From contig JABCZK010000005.1 in assembly GCA_013289695.1 (NCBI GenBank), positions 1 through 64,000 on the forward strand: a stretch of DNA of 64,000 nt, written 5' to 3'. The notes under the pieces were generated by a model. It was not told where the DNA came from. It saw only the letters and a program-made list of their open reading frames with translations, and did not search any database. This DNA is from Acidobacteriota bacterium (GTDB taxonomy: Bacteria > Acidobacteriota > Terriglobia > Acidiferrales > UBA7541). Below, in pieces: positions 7,773-15,577 of the stretch; within the stretch, counting starts at the first letter, position 1, and every line of letters starts with the position of its first letter. The translations under genes were made by a program, and so were the position numbers.

Positions 7773-8711
7773 TCATGCTCCTTTCGCAATGAAACCTGGA
7801 ATGCCGGTTTTCACCACTTGATTCAGCCTCTGTCTGGTCTGAATGCGATTGATTTCATCGAGCGCGTCTTCTGGAAGAGCAGAAATGTCGAAATTCTCTC
7901 TGGCGCGGGCCGCGGTTCTGGGCGTGGTAAGCACAGCCGTGCCGCGCTGCACCGCCCAAGCCAGCAGGACCTGCGCCGGCGTCTTTCCAGCTCGGGCGGC
8001 GATCGCTGAAATGACTGGATCCTCGAGCAGTCCCGGCTTGATCCCATGGCCTAACGGCGCAAAAGCCAAAAACACAATTCCCTTCTCGTTGCAAAATTCC
8101 AATAGCTCGGCTTCCGGCAGATACGGATGTGATTCTACTTGGACCACGGCTGGCTGGATTCTCGCTGATTCATAGATGGGCTTCAGATCGTCTAGACCGA
8201 TGTCCGAAAGTCCGATGGCCCGGCACTTGCCGTGATCCACGAGAGTTTCCATCGCTTTCCAGGTGTCCAATAAGGTCACGTCGTGGTCGTAAAGGACATT
8301 GCCGTTTTGATCCCGCGGATCCTGGTCGTCCCCGGGTTGAAATGCAAATGGAGTGTGAACGAGGTAGAGATCCAGATAGTTGAGCCCGAGCCTTTCGAGG
8401 CTCGCCCGGAAAGCCAGTTCGACGCGCTCGGGCCGGTGATTGGAATTCCACACCTTGGTGGTGACGAAAATGTCTTCGCGTGCGATTTCTCCCGCGGCAA
8501 GTGCTGCCTGCAACGCGCTGCCTACCTCGCGCTCGTTCCCGTATCGTTCCGCGCAATCGAAGTGTCGAAATCCGGCTTGCAGTGCGTCCCTGGTCGCAGT
8601 TATCGTCACGGCTGGGTCGGGAATTAAGGTGCCAAAGCCGAGCGCGGGCATCTGGCCGGCTCCGTGGTTGAGTGGAATTCTCCTCACCCGTAGGTCAGAA
8701 GATTCGATCAT
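7773..8711 (-). CDS. Aldo/keto reductase
   Basis: NADPH-dependent oxidoreductase of the aldo/keto reductase superfamily, 312 aa, (beta/alpha)8 barrel. Catalytic residues are visible: the Asp/Tyr in FRHFDCAERYGNE, Lys in FVTTKVWNSN and His in LDLYLVHTPF. The C-terminal cofactor region includes VLLAWAVQRGTAVLTTP, close to the usual AxxW-x-GxxxxP pattern. Substrate cannot be told; xylose-reductase-like or 2,5-diketogluconate-reductase-like enzymes share these features. A GGAGGT Shine-Dalgarno lies before the ATG at 8711. It is transcribed alone, convergent with the TPR gene. Confidence 0.93.
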   Translation of the reverse strand: MIESSDLRVRRIPLNHGAGQMPALGFGTLIPDPAVTITATRDALQAGFRHFDCAERYGNEREVGSALQAALAAGEIAREDIFVTTKVWNSNHRPERVELAFRASLERLGLNYLDLYLVHTPFAFQPGDDQDPRDQNGNVLYDHDVTLLDTWKAMETLVDHGKCRAIGLSDIGLDDLKPIYESARIQPAVVQVESHPYLPEAELLEFCNEKGIVFLAFAPLGHGIKPGLLEDPVISAIAARAGKTPAQVLLAWAVQRGTAVLTTPRTAARARENFDISALPEDALDEINRIQTRQRLNQVVKTGIPGFIAKGA

Positions 8712-9088
8712 GGTTGCACCTCCAAATCCGCGAGACGAAACATCGGCGGACTGTGCAGCGAGTGCCGATCAGAAAGCGAATGAAGCCGGGTAGTTTACAA
8801 CGAAATCAGCGGGAAAGGTCTTGATTAACCTGCGCAAACGGGGCGGGCGGGACGGGCGCGAAAAACGGAGGAAATTTTGTTGCGAGCTGAAGCGTCATTC
8901 TAGTTATCCCACCCTGTGCCGAAGCTACCCCGAGGAACTGCGGCTGCACCGTTGTTACTGCTGAGCGGGCCGGCTTGGCGTCTCGCTCTCGCTCGCCGAA
9001 TTTCGTCCGCGTGCCTGGTAGGCCGCGTCGCGTAACTGGGATTTGATGATGGACGCACGTTCAACGGATGGCTCGTGAAAACTGCTGG
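8712..9088. other. Intergenic stretch with no recognised feature
   Basis: About 377 bases upstream of the aldo/keto reductase and downstream of the M23 peptidase gene. Apart from the reductase Shine-Dalgarno, nothing recognisable was seen; the ORF at 9068-9280 is a shadow of the peptidase. Confidence 0.5.
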
Positions 9089-10012
9089 CTACTTCGTGCT
9101 TGGCTTAGCCTTTGCGGAGCCACAGGATTTCAGCGCGACCCATTGCTGCGGATTTACCGGGACGCCGTTCACATCTACTACCCAGTGGAGGTGTGGGCCG
9201 TTGGCGCGGCCTGTGGAGCCGACATAGCCGATCACTTCGCCCTTTTTTACTTGCGCGCCGGGGGCGACGAGCAATTTTGACATGTGTAGATACATCGTTT
9301 CGAGGCCCTGGCCGTGGTCGATGGCCACGGTGCCGCCGAGCACGTTGAAGGGCTGCGCGATTTTCACGATGCCGCCGGCTACGGCGTGAACGGGACGTCC
9401 GGCGGGAGAGCGCTGGTCAATGCCTGAGTGAATTTCGCCGGTGGGCTTGCCGTTGTGGAGGCGTTTCACGCCGAAGGGGGAAAGGACGCAGCCGGGAACG
9501 GGAGCGGCGAGAGGATCTTCCCAATATTTTACGTCCGAGACCGCGTTGCGGAATTCTGTCAGCGTTTGGATGTCTTCGGGCGTTGAATGCAGGGCTTCGA
9601 TTTGCGGCGCGAGGACGACGTTTTGCGTTGGAAATTTGGTCGGGCGGATGGTGAGTTTTGCGGAGGCGAGCGTGGTGCCATCTTCGGCCAGAAATTGTAT
9701 CTCGTAGGCGCCGGGAACGTCTGCGACGGCGATCGGCAGCAGGCCTTGCGAGCCGCCATTTGATTGCGGGAAGAGCCGGACCGTGCGGTCGTTCAGTTTC
9801 GCAGTGCTTGCCGGGATTTGGCAGGAGAGGCGGACGGTTTGGCCTAGGGAGATTGCCGCCGGCTTTACGGTGCAGTTTTGCGCGGCGGCTGACGAAACAA
9901 TCGTCGCGCAGAGCAGCGCCGCTATTAACGTGACGAGTGCGCGCAGCGATCGATGGTTGCGTTGCTGGTTCGCCCGGTGTGTGGAACTGCTCTCGCACAG
10001 GTAATTTTTCAT
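9089..10012 (-). CDS. Secreted M23-family metallopeptidase (LytM domain)
   Basis: Predicted periplasmic zinc peptidase or LytM-type protein acting on peptidoglycan cross-links. The N-terminus has a basic stretch and a hydrophobic segment ending ATIVSSAAAQ, a likely signal peptide. The C-terminal ~120 residues carry the M23 motifs HSGID (zinc His and Asp), TVAIDHGQGLETMYLHM and the HLHW end, with GEVIGYVGSTGRANGPHLHW typical of active members. Residues ~45-140 form an immunoglobulin-like region resembling the N-terminal extension of some M23 proteins. The zinc ligands are complete, so it is likely active. Confidence 0.93.
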   Translation of the reverse strand: MKNYLCESSSTHRANQQRNHRSLRALVTLIAALLCATIVSSAAAQNCTVKPAAISLGQTVRLSCQIPASTAKLNDRTVRLFPQSNGGSQGLLPIAVADVPGAYEIQFLAEDGTTLASAKLTIRPTKFPTQNVVLAPQIEALHSTPEDIQTLTEFRNAVSDVKYWEDPLAAPVPGCVLSPFGVKRLHNGKPTGEIHSGIDQRSPAGRPVHAVAGGIVKIAQPFNVLGGTVAIDHGQGLETMYLHMSKLLVAPGAQVKKGEVIGYVGSTGRANGPHLHWVVDVNGVPVNPQQWVALKSCGSAKAKPSTK

Positions 10013-10265
10013 TTCGCGATAATCTTATCTGGTTTCGGCGCCGTTGGCGGGATGCGGTCGAGGGTTTGTGCGGAGCTCGGCACGAAAACGACAACAAGAA
10101 AAGGAAGATGCCCGCTACAAAATTCAAAGGCAACGTCAACTGCGCCCAGTGAACGGCTTTGCGACCCTTCGCTTCGGCGCCGCCGCATTTCAGGATGAAT
10201 CGCCCGCCGCGGCGGGCGATTCAGTTGCGACTCTGGCGATAATCTCCCATAATCGTAAACCAATC
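10013..10265. repeat. Gene gap with repeat copy between the M23 gene and a membrane-protein gene
   Basis: Divergent gap of 253 bases. It contains GCCCGCTACAAAATTCAAAG at 10107-10126 and a perfect 28-base palindrome TGAATCGCCCGCCG/CGGCGGGCGATTCA at 10196-10223, both related to modules in the 3912-4718 gap. Confidence 0.7.
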
Positions 10266-10511
10266 ATGTTGATTCGTATTCTGCGCGTGGTGCTGCTGCT
10301 GCTCTGGCTGGAACTGGGACTGATGTTGATCCTGGTGCCGTGGTCCGAGGTTTGGGACGTGAACTATTTCTTGTATCAGTATCCGGCCCTGGCGATTTTT
10401 GTGAAGAATCCGTATTTGCGCGGAATGATTTCAGGGCTGGGAGTGATGAACGTGTTGTTTGCGCTCGAAGCTTTTCGCCGCCGGACTGCCGCCGTTGTCA
10501 CCCGCACCTAA
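10266..10511 (+). CDS. Small two-helix membrane protein, unknown function
   Basis: An 81-residue protein with two predicted membrane helices (ILRVVLLLLWLELGLMLILVPW and MISGLGVMNVLFALEAF) separated by a loop containing NYFLYQYPALAIFVKNPYLRG. I do not recognise a named family. The ATG at 10266 is chosen because the upstream part of the ORF lies in the repeat-bearing gap. It overlaps the start of thiE and may be co-transcribed with it. Confidence 0.7.
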   Translation: MLIRILRVVLLLLWLELGLMLILVPWSEVWDVNYFLYQYPALAIFVKNPYLRGMISGLGVMNVLFALEAFRRRTAAVVTRT

Positions 10512-11202
10512 GCTACCGATTGTTTGCTATGTGACCGACCGGAAATCGCTCGGCGAGAGCGAGGGCGGCGAAGGCGTGCTCGGGAAAATTCGCGCGGCGA
10601 CGGCAGCGGGCGTGGATTGGGTGCAGATACGCGAGAAGGAATTATCCGGGCGGGAGTTGCTGGGGCTCGCGCGAGATGCCGTCGCTGGGCGCGGCAGCAC
10701 GCCTGTGATCGTGAACGACCGGTTGGACGTGGCGCTTGCGGCGGGCGCGGCGGGCGTGCACCTAGGGCGTGAGTCGTTGAGCGCGCGGGATGTGGTGGGT
10801 TGGTGCAGGAGCGGGAAAGCGCCGGCGGAATTTCTGCTTGGCGTTTCGTGCCACAGTTTGGAGGATGCGCGCGAAGCGGAGAGCGCTGGCGCGAGCTACA
10901 TTTTTTTTGGGCCGGTGTTCGCTACGCCGTCGAAGCGAGGGATGGGTGAACCGCAGGGCGTCGCGCGGTTGGGAGGGATTTGCCGCAGCGTGAGGATTCC
11001 GGTGGTGGCGATCGGCGGGATCACGGAGGAAAACGCGGGCGAATGTATTCGCGCGGGGGCCGCCGGGATTGCGGCGATTCGGATGTTTCAAGATGCACGG
11101 GTTGAGGCCGCGATGAAGGATTTGATCGATCGGTTGCGCGCACCAAGTTCATGGCGAGACCAAGATTCAAGGCGACCGCAAAGGCGGAACTTCAGCGGCT
11201 AA
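10459..11202 (+). CDS. thiE: Thiamine-phosphate synthase
   Basis: ThiE joins HMP-diphosphate and HET-phosphate to make thiamine monophosphate. The TIM-barrel motifs are present: YVTDR, VDWVQIREKELSGREL, VIVNDRLDVALAAGAAGVHLG, GVSCHSLEDAREAESAGASYIFFGPVFATPSK and VVAIGGITEENAGECIRAGAAGIAAI. The start is uncertain: TTG codons at 10459 and 10495 are in frame and neither has a good Shine-Dalgarno; both overlap the preceding membrane-protein gene. The last ~20 residues (WRDQDSRRPQRRNFSG) are coded by sequence that runs into a repeat block and are not typical of the family, so the stop may have been reshaped by the repeat. Confidence 0.93.
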   Translation: MRSKLFAAGLPPLSPAPKLPIVCYVTDRKSLGESEGGEGVLGKIRAATAAGVDWVQIREKELSGRELLGLARDAVAGRGSTPVIVNDRLDVALAAGAAGVHLGRESLSARDVVGWCRSGKAPAEFLLGVSCHSLEDAREAESAGASYIFFGPVFATPSKRGMGEPQGVARLGGICRSVRIPVVAIGGITEENAGECIRAGAAGIAAIRMFQDARVEAAMKDLIDRLRAPSSWRDQDSRRPQRRNFSG

Positions 11203-11510
11203 GGCCGCCGTTCTTTGCGCGGCTTATGTCGCGGCTAAGGCCACGACCCACAAAGCAGATTCAACTGCGCCCGCCTGAAAAGCAGGCGGCCGCTACAAAT
11301 TCCAGAGCTCCGATCTTCTAAGGGAGCAGACGCTTCCGCAAAAAGCAGATCTCTCGCTGCGTCCCGCGCCTGCCAAAGTGCGGCGCGAGAGATCCTTCGG
11401 CCGGCTTGACGCAAATGCGCCGACCTCAGGATGACGATGCTCGTCGCATCGTCGGAAAAAGCGCGGGACTCCGCTCGGGATGACATGGAAAACAGGCGAG
11501 CGGGAAACTG
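11203..11510. repeat. Composite repeat block between thiE and the AI-2E permease gene
   Basis: 308 bases without a gene, between two convergent genes. It holds stem-forming repeats (GCGGCTAAGGCCGC at 11195-11208; GTCGCGGCTAA...CACGAC at 11228-11247), AAAGCAGGCGGCCGCTACAA (11272) matching 4154, and a long block with GAGAGATCCTTCGGCCGG and CAGGATGACGATGC, including a stem GACGATGC/GCATCGTC at 11433-11453 and CTCCGCTCGGGATGACAT. Confidence 0.7.
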
Positions 11511-12569
11511 TTAGCCGCTGAGCCAGCGGCCGACGGGTTGCAGTTCTTCGATGTGGTCGCAGATGACTTTGATCACGGCAGTTACAGGAATGGCTAGTAG
11601 CAGGCCCATCGCGCCCCACAGAAATCCGAAGAAGAGCAGCGACACAGTTAATGCCAGTGCATTCAGACGCACGCGCCAGCCCACCAGCGCGGGGACCAGC
11701 AGATTATTGGCGATGAAGTGGAACAGCGTGAGTATCGTGAAGATGCCGATAAACGGGCCGGGCGTGTGAAACTGTTTGATGCCGATGAGAATCGGCGGCA
11801 CCCAGGAAAGCACCACGCCGAGATAAGGAATCAGATTCAGCAGGCCGGAAAGCAAGCCAAGCAGGAACGGAAAGTCCAGGCCCATGCCCCAGAAAAAAAG
11901 CCAACTGAAGACGACCAGAATCAGGCCGACCAGCGCGGTGCCGACGACGTAACTGCGCAGCACCAAGGTGACGTCCGCGAGAGTTTCCTTTACTTCGGTG
12001 CGCCGCGTGGCGGGAAATAATTGCATGGTGGCGTGCCAGACCTGGCGTTTGGCGGCGAGCATGAAGAAAAGCAGAAAGGGCACGAACGTCGCGGCGACGA
12101 CAACTTCATATAGGGAACTTAACCGCGAGAGCAGCGCGGCGCGCACGGGGTGCGAGTCGGCGACGGAGACGATGTGTTCGCCGGGACTGGTGCCAGGCTC
12201 AATTTCCGAAACGTGCTCTTCAAAGTTCGCCATCTTTTGTTCAATGACGGTCGCGACTTGATGCAACGGCTTGCGGTAGAGAGGCCAGTCGCGGCCGAAC
12301 TGGTCCACGCGCTCGACCATGTTCCAGGCCACCACCAACACGGCGGCGATGGTGAACAAGACGACCAGTAGCGAGCCGAGCGCCCGCGGAACGTGCCAAT
12401 CCTCCAGCCAGTTGACGACCGGATCGAGGAAATATGCGAGCAGCACCGCGACCAAAAGCGTGACGAGAATCGATGACGCCCAATAACAGAAGGCGATTAC
12501 GATTCCGGCGGCAATGATCTTTCCGCTGGCGGAGCTCGCCGAGACGATTTTCTCTTCCTCAAGAGGCAT
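11511..12569 (-). CDS. AI-2E family transporter (PerM-like permease)
   Basis: Polytopic inner-membrane protein of the AI-2E transporter superfamily, 352 aa. It has the family layout: two N-terminal helices (IIAAGIVIAFCYWAS, ILVTLLVAVLLAYFLDP), a soluble stretch, then several C-terminal helices with LGLLSGLLNLIPYLGVVLSWVPPIL, the signature region of the family. Start chosen at the ATG giving MPLEEEKIVSAS; the longer ORF to 12947 overlaps the divergent glmM gene and is not protein-like. Members export small molecules, autoinducer-2 or act as Na+/H+ exchangers; the substrate cannot be told from sequence. Confidence 0.9.
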   Translation of the reverse strand: MPLEEEKIVSASSASGKIIAAGIVIAFCYWASSILVTLLVAVLLAYFLDPVVNWLEDWHVPRALGSLLVVLFTIAAVLVVAWNMVERVDQFGRDWPLYRKPLHQVATVIEQKMANFEEHVSEIEPGTSPGEHIVSVADSHPVRAALLSRLSSLYEVVVAATFVPFLLFFMLAAKRQVWHATMQLFPATRRTEVKETLADVTLVLRSYVVGTALVGLILVVFSWLFFWGMGLDFPFLLGLLSGLLNLIPYLGVVLSWVPPILIGIKQFHTPGPFIGIFTILTLFHFIANNLLVPALVGWRVRLNALALTVSLLFFGFLWGAMGLLLAIPVTAVIKVICDHIEELQPVGRWLSG

Positions 12570-12708
12570 GGCGGTACGATAACACAGCCTGCGCCGCGCA
12601 AAATAACACTGTGCCTGCGCGTACACTGGCCCAGCGGACGGGCGCGGAGCGGGTGCTGCTTTCGCTGTCGAGCGCGGCTGCGGCGGGACTCGGCGAGTGG
12701 CGCAATGA

Positions 12709-12714
12709 TAGAAT
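12709..12714 (+). promoter_or_regulatory. Possible -10 element before glmM
   Basis: TAGAAT followed by CG, 36 bases before the chosen glmM ATG; no clear -35. The gap lies between divergent genes, so a promoter is expected here. Confidence 0.35.
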
Positions 12715-12750
12715 CGCGTGCCTGATTTTTTGGCGCGAAATAACAATTCC

Positions 12751-14106
12751 ATGACCAAACAACTTTTCGGAACCGACGGCATTCGCGGCATACCCGGCGA
12801 AGTCCCGCTGGACGATGCCACGCTCGATCGCGTGGGCCTGGCGCTGGGCGAATACGTCAGCTCGCACGGGCGTTCGCCGGATGCGCGGGCGCGCGTGCTG
12901 ATCGGGCGGGATACGCGGGAATCGGGTCCGCACATCGCCGATCGCATCGCGCGCGGATTGGCGGCGGCAGGCGTGGAAGCTATTTCCGCCGGGGTGTTGA
13001 CGACGCCGGGAGTGGCCTGGCTGGTGCATCACGAAGGATTCGCGGCGGGCGTGGTGATTTCCGCTTCGCATAATCCCTATCACGACAACGGAGTGAAATT
13101 GATTTCCTCGACCGGGATGAAATTTCCGGACGCAGTGGAAGCGGAGCTGGAGCGATTTATTCTTGCGTCCAGCGAATCGCCGGACTCGCGCGGCGAGATG
13201 CAACTGCACGACAACGAGAAAATTGACGACGATTATCTCGATGGGCTGCGCGGCGCAGTGCTGCCGGGCGCGCAGTTCGCGGGGATGAAAATCGTGATGG
13301 ACTGCGCGAACGGCGCGGCCAGCAAGCTGGGCCCGCGATTATTTCGTTCGTTGGGCGCGCAAGTAATCGCCATCAACGACAGTCCCAACGGACGGAATAT
13401 TAATGCGGACTGCGGATCGCTGCATCCGGAGGCGATGCAGGAGCGCGTGGTGAAATCCAGTGCGGCGCTGGGCGTGGCGTTCGATGGTGACGCGGACCGC
13501 GCAATTTTCGCGAGCGGTTCGGGACGGCTGGTGGATGGCGATGGCGTGCTGCTGGTTGTGGGGCGTTATCTGAAATCCGCGGGGAAGCTGAAGGGCGACG
13601 TGATCGTCGGTACCACGATGGCGAATTTGGGATTGGAACGCGCGCTGGAAAAATCCGGATTGAAGCTGGCGCGGACCGCCGTGGGCGACCGTTATGTGCT
13701 GGAAGAAATGCTGCGCACGGGGGCGAACCTGGGCGGCGAACAGTCGGGGCATATTTTGTTTTTGGATGATGCGACGACTGGAGATGGGATGCTGACGGCT
13801 GTGAAGCTGGCGTCCATCATCGCGCTGAAGGGGCCGTTGGATGAATTGATTGGCGATCTGAAAATTTTTCCGCAGAAGATTGTGAACGTGCGCGTGCGGT
13901 CGAAACCACCGCTGGAATCTCTGCCGGCAGTGGCACGCGGTTTGGCGGAGGCGGAAAGGGCGTTGGGTAAATCGGGGCGCGTGGTGCTGCGTTATTCGGG
14001 GACCGAGCCGCTGGCCCGGGTGATGGTGGAGGCGGAGAACCAGGAGGATGTGACGCGCTGGACGGAGAAGTTGGCGGGGGCGCTGCGCGAGGCGATTGGT
14101 GTCTAG
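12751..14106 (+). CDS. glmM: Phosphoglucosamine mutase
   Basis: GlmM interconverts glucosamine-6-phosphate and glucosamine-1-phosphate on the way to UDP-GlcNAc. Visible motifs: FGTDGIRG near the N-terminus, the phosphoserine loop VVISASHNPYHDNGVKL, the metal loop AFDGDADRAIF, the sugar loop GGEQSGHILF and the phosphate-binding RYSGTEPLARVMVE. Length 451 aa is typical. I chose ATG 12751 because the family begins MxKxLFGTDGIRG; the GTG at 12718 adds an atypical tail. Confidence 0.97.
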   Translation: MTKQLFGTDGIRGIPGEVPLDDATLDRVGLALGEYVSSHGRSPDARARVLIGRDTRESGPHIADRIARGLAAAGVEAISAGVLTTPGVAWLVHHEGFAAGVVISASHNPYHDNGVKLISSTGMKFPDAVEAELERFILASSESPDSRGEMQLHDNEKIDDDYLDGLRGAVLPGAQFAGMKIVMDCANGAASKLGPRLFRSLGAQVIAINDSPNGRNINADCGSLHPEAMQERVVKSSAALGVAFDGDADRAIFASGSGRLVDGDGVLLVVGRYLKSAGKLKGDVIVGTTMANLGLERALEKSGLKLARTAVGDRYVLEEMLRTGANLGGEQSGHILFLDDATTGDGMLTAVKLASIIALKGPLDELIGDLKIFPQKIVNVRVRSKPPLESLPAVARGLAEAERALGKSGRVVLRYSGTEPLARVMVEAENQEDVTRWTEKLAGALREAIGV

Positions 14107-14160
14107 CGGTATTTTGGTTTCTGATTCCGACGAACGAAACGTTTGAGCGAGGTTCCAGCG

Positions 14161-15037
14161 ATGAGATGTCTTCTGCCGGCGGTGCTTGCGCGCTCTTCCC
14201 TGGTTGCAACTCTGCTGTTTACACCTGAAACGCTCCGGCCTCCTGTCGCGGATGCGCAAGGTACAGGCCGGGCCTGCGGTTGCTGATTCGCCTGCTGGAC
14301 TGCGGGCGCAGCTGGAGGAGATGGTAAGAATCAAGGGCGGTAAGGAATTGAAACGAAGAGAGCAATTGATCAGTCAGCTGCGGATTCCAGATCCCGACGC
14401 TTGGTTCGCGGGCGCTTTCGGAAATGATGATGGAGGAAAGCTGGCGGCGACGTACAAGAGTACTTGGGAGAAGTTCGAAGACTCTGTGACCGATAGCCTG
14501 GCGAAACTCGAGGAAGAGGAACGGACCGATGTTTCCGTTAAAGAGTTTAGGTTCCCTGCGAAGCCGGCGGTGTCGGGCCAGAACGAATCCAAGGCTACGG
14601 ATGTGAAACCAGTCAACGTTTTTTATACCGCGACTGCAACCAAAGGTTCGCTGCCCGGTTCACAGCTGCCGGGAATCTACACCTACGCCCAGGGGGCGTT
14701 TCGCGTTGTGGACTGGCAGACGCTTTACATCTTGCCCTGCATGAGGCCGACGCGCATTCGCATCGGGGGGAATGTCGCGGCAGCGAAACTCGTTACGCAG
14801 GTGACGCCGGAATATCCGGTCGAGGCTCGCGACTAGCAGGTGTCAGGAGCGGTGGTGCTTCATGTAGTGCTCAGCCGAGAGGGCTACGTATCGCAAATCA
14901 CGTTTGTCAGCGGACCTCCGGAGCTAATGGCTGCGTCCATGAACGCGGTCCGGCAATGGAGATACCAGCCTACTTTGCTGAACGGCGACCCCGTTGAAGT
15001 GGACACAATGATCTCCGTCGTGTTCAGTCTGAGATAA
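14161..15037 (+). pseudogene. Broken TonB C-terminal-domain protein gene
   Basis: Downstream of glmM lie pieces of one secreted protein in two frames. Frame 1 from ATG 14161 gives a good signal peptide (MRCLLPAVLARSSLVATLLF...) running to VADAQG and then stops. Frame 2 (track ORF 14186-14836) continues as AVADSPAGLRAQLEEMV and ends LVTQVTPEYPVEARD with a TAG at 14834-14836. The same frame then goes on QVSGAVVLHVVLSREGYVSQI...AVRQWRYQPTLLNGDPVEVDT to 15037, which is the body of a TonB C-terminal (energy-transducer-like) domain. So one frameshift near 14260-14285 and one nonsense codon disrupt it. Sequencing or assembly error cannot be excluded. Confidence 0.8.
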
Positions 15038-15163
15038 ACGCTCCGCAACAGTGAGCATTGGCAATGCTCACGGGTGGCGACATTCTAAGTAGTGAGCGGC
15101 GCTGAGTCACGCGCCGGAACCCATCCACGAGAACACTCGGACCGACTGAAAACCACGGCTTCA

Positions 15164-15179
15164 GGGGGCTGGAGCCCCC
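15164..15179. repeat. GGGGGCTGGAGCCCCC palindrome
   Basis: Perfect 7-bp stem with a 2-base loop; it belongs to the GGCTNNAGCC hairpin family also seen at 26114, 27452, 27485, 56711 and 56752. Confidence 0.7.
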
Positions 15180-15289
15180 GCCCTTTCGGGTCAACCACGT
15201 ACCAGGGGCGGGTGGTTTCTTCCAAAGAACATAGAAAAATGGTGGCGCGCTTTCATAAAGTGGAGGTTCATACCGCAATACCATAGGCG

Positions 15290-15482
15290 ATTTCCGTTCT
15301 ATGGGAGCTAAACCCTGTGGGCACAGCGCGCATTGTAACCTGGGGAATAGACAATCAGCTGGCAACCGGCGTGCAACCTGTAGTGTGGCTGTCTCTTATC
15401 CCGGGGTGGGCCGGTTTCGCCGCGCTGGAACCGGAACTAGGGGTAGAGCATAAAGGGGGCCCGACGGGGCCCCCTATTTTTT
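15290..15482 (+). ncRNA. Candidate structured small RNA
   Basis: About 190 bases with no coding sense end in a perfect intrinsic terminator (15454-15482), although no gene stops nearby. Inside are GGGAATAGACA...TGTCTCTTATCCC (imperfect long stem), GCTGGCAACCGGC hairpin and CCGGTT...AACCGG hairpin. Size and long-stem layout would suit a 6S-like RNA, but I could not match conserved 6S sequence, so the class is open. It could also be a long 3' region of the broken TonB-domain gene. Confidence 0.3.
15454..15482 (+). terminator. Intrinsic terminator with no obvious upstream gene
   Basis: AGGGGGCCC pairs with GGGCCCCCT over a GACG loop, followed by ATTTTTT. The nearest coding sequence on this strand ended over 400 bases earlier. 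Confidence 0.85.
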
Positions 15483-15577
15483 GTGTTGGCGGGTTGGATG
15501 CTGATCGCGACCAACTAGATTGCCCCTCCATATTGGCTGTGATGTAATGCCCTCAGTTTTCGCGCACCCTCTCAAAT

